Part shown: piece after piece, positions 62,026 to 64,000 of the stretch | Numbering within the stretch: position 1 is the first letter of the stretch | Layout of the letters: every line of letters begins with the position of its first letter | Assembly (NCBI RefSeq): GCF_041468085.1 | Contig: NZ_CP121017.1 | Coordinates: 2,087,501-2,151,500 of the forward strand | Length of the DNA stretch: 64,000 nucleotides | Direction of reading: 5' to 3' | Source: Tistrella mobilis | GTDB taxonomy: Bacteria > Pseudomonadota > Alphaproteobacteria > Tistrellales > Tistrellaceae | Position numbers and translations under genes: made by a program | The notes under the pieces: model-generated | Database searches by the model: none | Told to the model about the DNA's origin: nothing | The model's input: only the letters and a program-made list of their open reading frames with translations

Positions 62026-62757
62026 GTGACTCTGCGGCATAACGGGGCGGCACTTCCGTCTGAACCTAGAGATCGCGTTGCCGTGCTGTCGGAAGACATC
62101 GGCGAGGCGCGTCGCATTGCCGACTACCTCAAAACCTCCGGGATAATATCTGCCGCATTAATCGCCAATCGCGCAAGTTGCGATCAGCTTGCCGACCGAC
62201 CTGTGGATCTGGTGGTTCTGGATTGCGACGGCCGCACCGTCGACGGCCTTGCACTCGGCCGGCGTATCCTGGCCAATGGCCAGCCCGGCCTGGTTTTCGT
62301 CAGCAAGCGTGACGACGAGGTGGAACGGGTGATCGGCCTCGACATGGGCGCCGACGACTTCCTGGTCCGCCCTTTCAGCCTGCGGGAGCTGACCGCCCGG
62401 GTCCGCGCGGTCCTGAGGCGCCGGCGCATGATGCCCGAGACCATAGGCGCCGATGTCCGCCATGTCCGCGGCTGGACCATCGACCTTACCCGGCGCGAGA
62501 TCGCCGACCCGGATGGCGAGGTCGTACGGCTGACGCGCGGGGAATTCGACCTGCTGGCCGCCATCGTTCAGGCCGGCGGCCGGCCCGTGACCCGCGAATA
62601 CCTGCTGGAAGTGGTATCGAAGCGGGCCGATGCGGTATCCGACCGCACGGTCGTGACCCTGATCAGCCGTCTGCGGCGCAAGCTGGATCGCGGGGCGGGC
62701 GATCTGGACCTGATTCGTACGGAGCCGGGCGTCGGCTACCGGATTACGGCCGACTGA
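62026..62757 (+). CDS. OmpR-family response regulator with atypical receiver
   Basis: About 243 residues. The N-terminal receiver has SED in place of the usual acidic pair motif, the phosphoacceptor-like Asp66 in LVVLDCDG, and the C-terminal loop VRPFS, where Arg115 replaces the invariant Lys of KPF. The C-terminal winged helix (LTRGEFDLLAAIVQAGGRPVTREYLLE ... TVVTLISRLRRKLD ... IRTEPGVGYRI) is intact. Substitution of the Lys argues for altered or phosphorylation-independent control. No histidine kinase is encoded nearby. The start GTG at 62026 follows GGGGGCAGAGGC; no ATG is well placed. It is divergent from the precursor operon and is the obvious candidate regulator. Confidence 0.88.
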   Translation: MTLRHNGAALPSEPRDRVAVLSEDIGEARRIADYLKTSGIISAALIANRASCDQLADRPVDLVVLDCDGRTVDGLALGRRILANGQPGLVFVSKRDDEVERVIGLDMGADDFLVRPFSLRELTARVRAVLRRRRMMPETIGADVRHVRGWTIDLTRREIADPDGEVVRLTRGEFDLLAAIVQAGGRPVTREYLLEVVSKRADAVSDRTVVTLISRLRRKLDRGAGDLDLIRTEPGVGYRITAD

Positions 62758-63133
62758 CCTCGTCGGTCCCTCTGCCATAAAGCTCCCGACATGCTGAATA
62801 TGACACGAAGCCCGCAGCGCCTTGTGCTGTAAAGCCTGGCTTATGCCCGGTGTGTCATGAAAAGGGCGCGGCCTGCCATCGAGTATTGCGATGTAGAGGA
62901 AGGTGTGGCTATTGAAGGTCCCATCTTTGCTTCACGCAATCGAAGGCTGTCGGTCCTACATTCTCCTCATAGCCGAGGCGCACACGACCTGCCGATGTCG
63001 AGACATCGACCGTGGCGCCACAGATCGTCGAACCGGCCCGCGCGTCCCCCGATGCGCACCGCTCTTGCAACCACATCATGCAATGGCAGGCTCACCCCCG
63101 GCGACGGTCCCCTGAAGGAGGAGCACCGAAACC
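62758..63133. other. 376-bp gene-free region
   Basis: Between the response regulator and the small lipoprotein gene. It is less GC-rich than the surrounding genes. ATGACAC (62800-62806) and GTGTCAT (62852-62858) are inverted copies 45 bp apart. I find no convincing coding frame, terminator or RNA gene. Confidence 0.5.
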
Positions 63134-63385
63134 ATGTCCGCCATGAAGCATAGCCCCAAAGCCCTTGCCGCCGCCGCCGTCTGCGTTGCCGCCCTTGCAC
63201 TTGCTGCCTGCGGCAACACGCCTGAACGCCGCGGCCTGACCGGCGCCGGCCTGGGTGCCGGTGCGGGTGCCGCGATCGGTGCCGCCACCGGCGGCAGCGT
63301 GCTCGGCGGCGCCCTGGTCGGTGGCGCGGCCGGTGGCCTGACCGGCGCCCTGACCGACAAGGACGACATCGATATCGGCGACTGA
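63134..63385 (+). CDS. small glycine-zipper lipoprotein
   Basis: An 83-residue lipoprotein. A short signal peptide ends in the lipobox LAAC with lipidated Cys26, followed by NTPERRG and a glycine-zipper segment (GAGLGAGAGAAIGAATGGSVLGGALVGGAAGG, about residues 37-69) as in YMGG/Gly-zipper proteins of the outer membrane. It ends in an acidic tail. AAGGAGGAG lies about 10 bases before the ATG. Its function is unknown; proteins of this kind are often abundant envelope or stress-related components. Confidence 0.85.
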   Translation: MSAMKHSPKALAAAAVCVAALALAACGNTPERRGLTGAGLGAGAGAAIGAATGGSVLGGALVGGAAGGLTGALTDKDDIDIGD

Positions 63386-63519
63386 TCGCCACCCCGACGG
63401 TTTCCGTCGCAAAAACATCACGAGGCGGCGCGGTCGACGTGACCGGCCGCCCTCCTTACATATCGGTCAGCTTTCGCACCCTGCGCGAGCCGCCTTTCCC
63501 GAAAGACGGAGGTCCATCC

Positions 63520-63705
63520 ATGGAGGGACGCAAGGACAGCTTTCTGGGCGACCTGTTCCGCATCATCGTCGCGGTGATCCTGCCGCCGCTGGGCGTGCTG
63601 CTGGAGGTCGGCCTGACCAAGCACTTCTGGATCAACATCCTGCTGACGCTGCTCGGCTGGCTGCCCGGCATCATCCATGCGGTGTGGGTCATCAGCCGCC
63701 GCTGA
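63520..63705 (+). CDS. YqaE/Pmp3-family membrane peptide
   Basis: A 61-residue protein with two transmembrane helices: the first with RIIVAVILPPLGVLLEVGL, the second with INILLTLLGWLPGIIHAVWVI. This is the complete Pmp3/YqaE signature, a family linked to membrane potential and salt or cold stress. GGAGG stands before the ATG at 63520; upstream in-frame codons are not conserved. A strong terminator follows at once, so it is the end of a short transcript. Confidence 0.92.
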   Translation: MEGRKDSFLGDLFRIIVAVILPPLGVLLEVGLTKHFWINILLTLLGWLPGIIHAVWVISRR

Positions 63706-63722
63706 CATTGCCCGTCATGCAG

Positions 63723-63760
63723 AAAGGCCCCGGTCCTGGAAAAGGGCCGGGGCCTTTTTT
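63723..63760 (+). terminator. rho-independent terminator after YqaE/Pmp3 gene
   Basis: AAAGGCCCCGG (63723-63733) pairs perfectly with CCGGGGCCTTT (63747-63757), followed by TTT: a strong GC stem with an A-rich upstream side and a T-run. It may also work for the opposite strand. Confidence 0.9.
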
Positions 63761-63764
63761 CGGG

Positions 63765-63799
63765 CCTGAGTCTGTTCCTGGACCTGAGTCTGTTCCTGG
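63765..63799. repeat. two near-tandem 17-bp direct repeats
   Basis: CCTGAGTCTGTTCCTGG occurs twice (63765-63781 and 63783-63799) with one base between, just after the terminator. Slippage is the likely origin. Confidence 0.85.
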
Positions 63800-63818
63800 G
63801 CCTCAGCCACAGGAGGCG

Positions 63819-64000
63819 TCACCACTCCGGATCGGGCAGATCCAGATAGGCGGCCCGCAGTGCCTCGGACCAGCGCTGGCGGATAGAAAGAAAATAGGGG
63901 TCGGTTTCGTCGATCCGTCGCTCCAGATCATATTCGAAAGTATCCGAGCGGATGACGGTCAGGTCGATCGGCATGCCGACCGACAGATTGCTGCGCAGCG
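63819..64000 (-). CDS. proteasome-type peptidase (Anbu), C-terminal part
   Basis: The last 60 codons of a minus-strand gene run off the window edge. Translation gives RSNLSVGMPIDLTVIRSD, RRIDETDPYFLSIRQRWSEA and ends DLPDPEW, which matches the C-terminus of the bacterial proteasome-like Anbu peptidases. Those Ntn-hydrolases are usually encoded beside transglutaminase-like and alpha-E proteins, which would lie beyond position 64000. The catalytic N-terminus is outside the window and cannot be checked. Confidence 0.8.
   Translation of the reverse strand, partial: LRSNLSVGMPIDLTVIRSDTFEYDLERRIDETDPYFLSIRQRWSEALRAAYLDLPDPEW

Overview
The window is GC-rich DNA with tight gene packing, many ATGA/GTGA/TGATG stop-start overlaps and alphaproteobacterial gene content. 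The block erpA / dgt / argS / SPOR protein / nagZ / scpA / scpB is a familiar alphaproteobacterial neighbourhood. GC level, long antisense open frames and gene families suggest a Rhodospirillales-type (Tistrella-like) organism; the genus is an inference. I recognised no tRNA, rRNA, CRISPR array, insertion sequence or phage gene.

Layout. 0-6.8 kb: alpha/beta hydrolase, EamA transporter, guaA with a terminator, a TetR gene behind a double palindrome with an SDR gene, and a membrane-bound AraC regulator. 6.8-8.6 kb: a GDSL esterase autotransporter. 8.7-15.6 kb (minus): export cassette 1, encoding a 192-aa double-glycine-leader protein, an HlyD-type adaptor, a C39-peptidase ABC exporter and a second ABC exporter of the NHLM type. 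15.9-23.3 kb: small-molecule metabolism, regulators, a decayed DUF4336 gene and a glycosyltransferase. 23.3-27.2 kb (minus): a sulfide-handling cluster (1-Cys peroxiredoxin, ArsR/SqrR-like regulator, TauE/SafE exporter, sulfurtransferase-SQR fusion). 27.3-37.3 kb: Lrp/LysE pair, a HdeD-like fusion, MFS, AhpD-like protein, acuI/acuR, LysR with a divergent pair, DUF2975/HTH pair. 37.3-45.4 kb: GST, DUF763, an FtsH paralogue, alcohol dehydrogenase, ilvD, xthA, erpA. 45.6-52.3 kb: the dgt-to-scpB housekeeping run. 52.4-62.8 kb: export cassette 2. 63.1-64.0 kb: a glycine-zipper lipoprotein, a YqaE/Pmp3 peptide and the 3' end of a proteasome-like (Anbu) peptidase.

The most interesting content is the pair of NHLM-type (nitrile-hydratase-leader microcin) export cassettes about 37 kb apart. 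Cassette 2 has HlyD adaptor, C39 exporter and second ABC exporter on the plus strand. Converging on it is a minus-strand operon of two NHLP-type precursor peptides, a TolC-family outer membrane channel and a small secreted protein. A divergent OmpR-family regulator with a non-canonical receiver sits beside the precursor promoter, where a nested inverted repeat overlaps the predicted -35. No YcaO, LanM, radical-SAM or other recognisable peptide-modifying enzyme lies near either cassette, and the predicted core peptides are poor in Cys/Ser/Thr. Cassette 1 has a quite different cargo: a Cys-free, helix-rich protein of about 170 residues behind a short canonical double-glycine leader, and no TolC of its own. 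The simplest reading is that the organism exports leader-cleaved peptides or proteins by a three-part type-I-like route, possibly sharing the one TolC, with cargoes that may not be modified at all.
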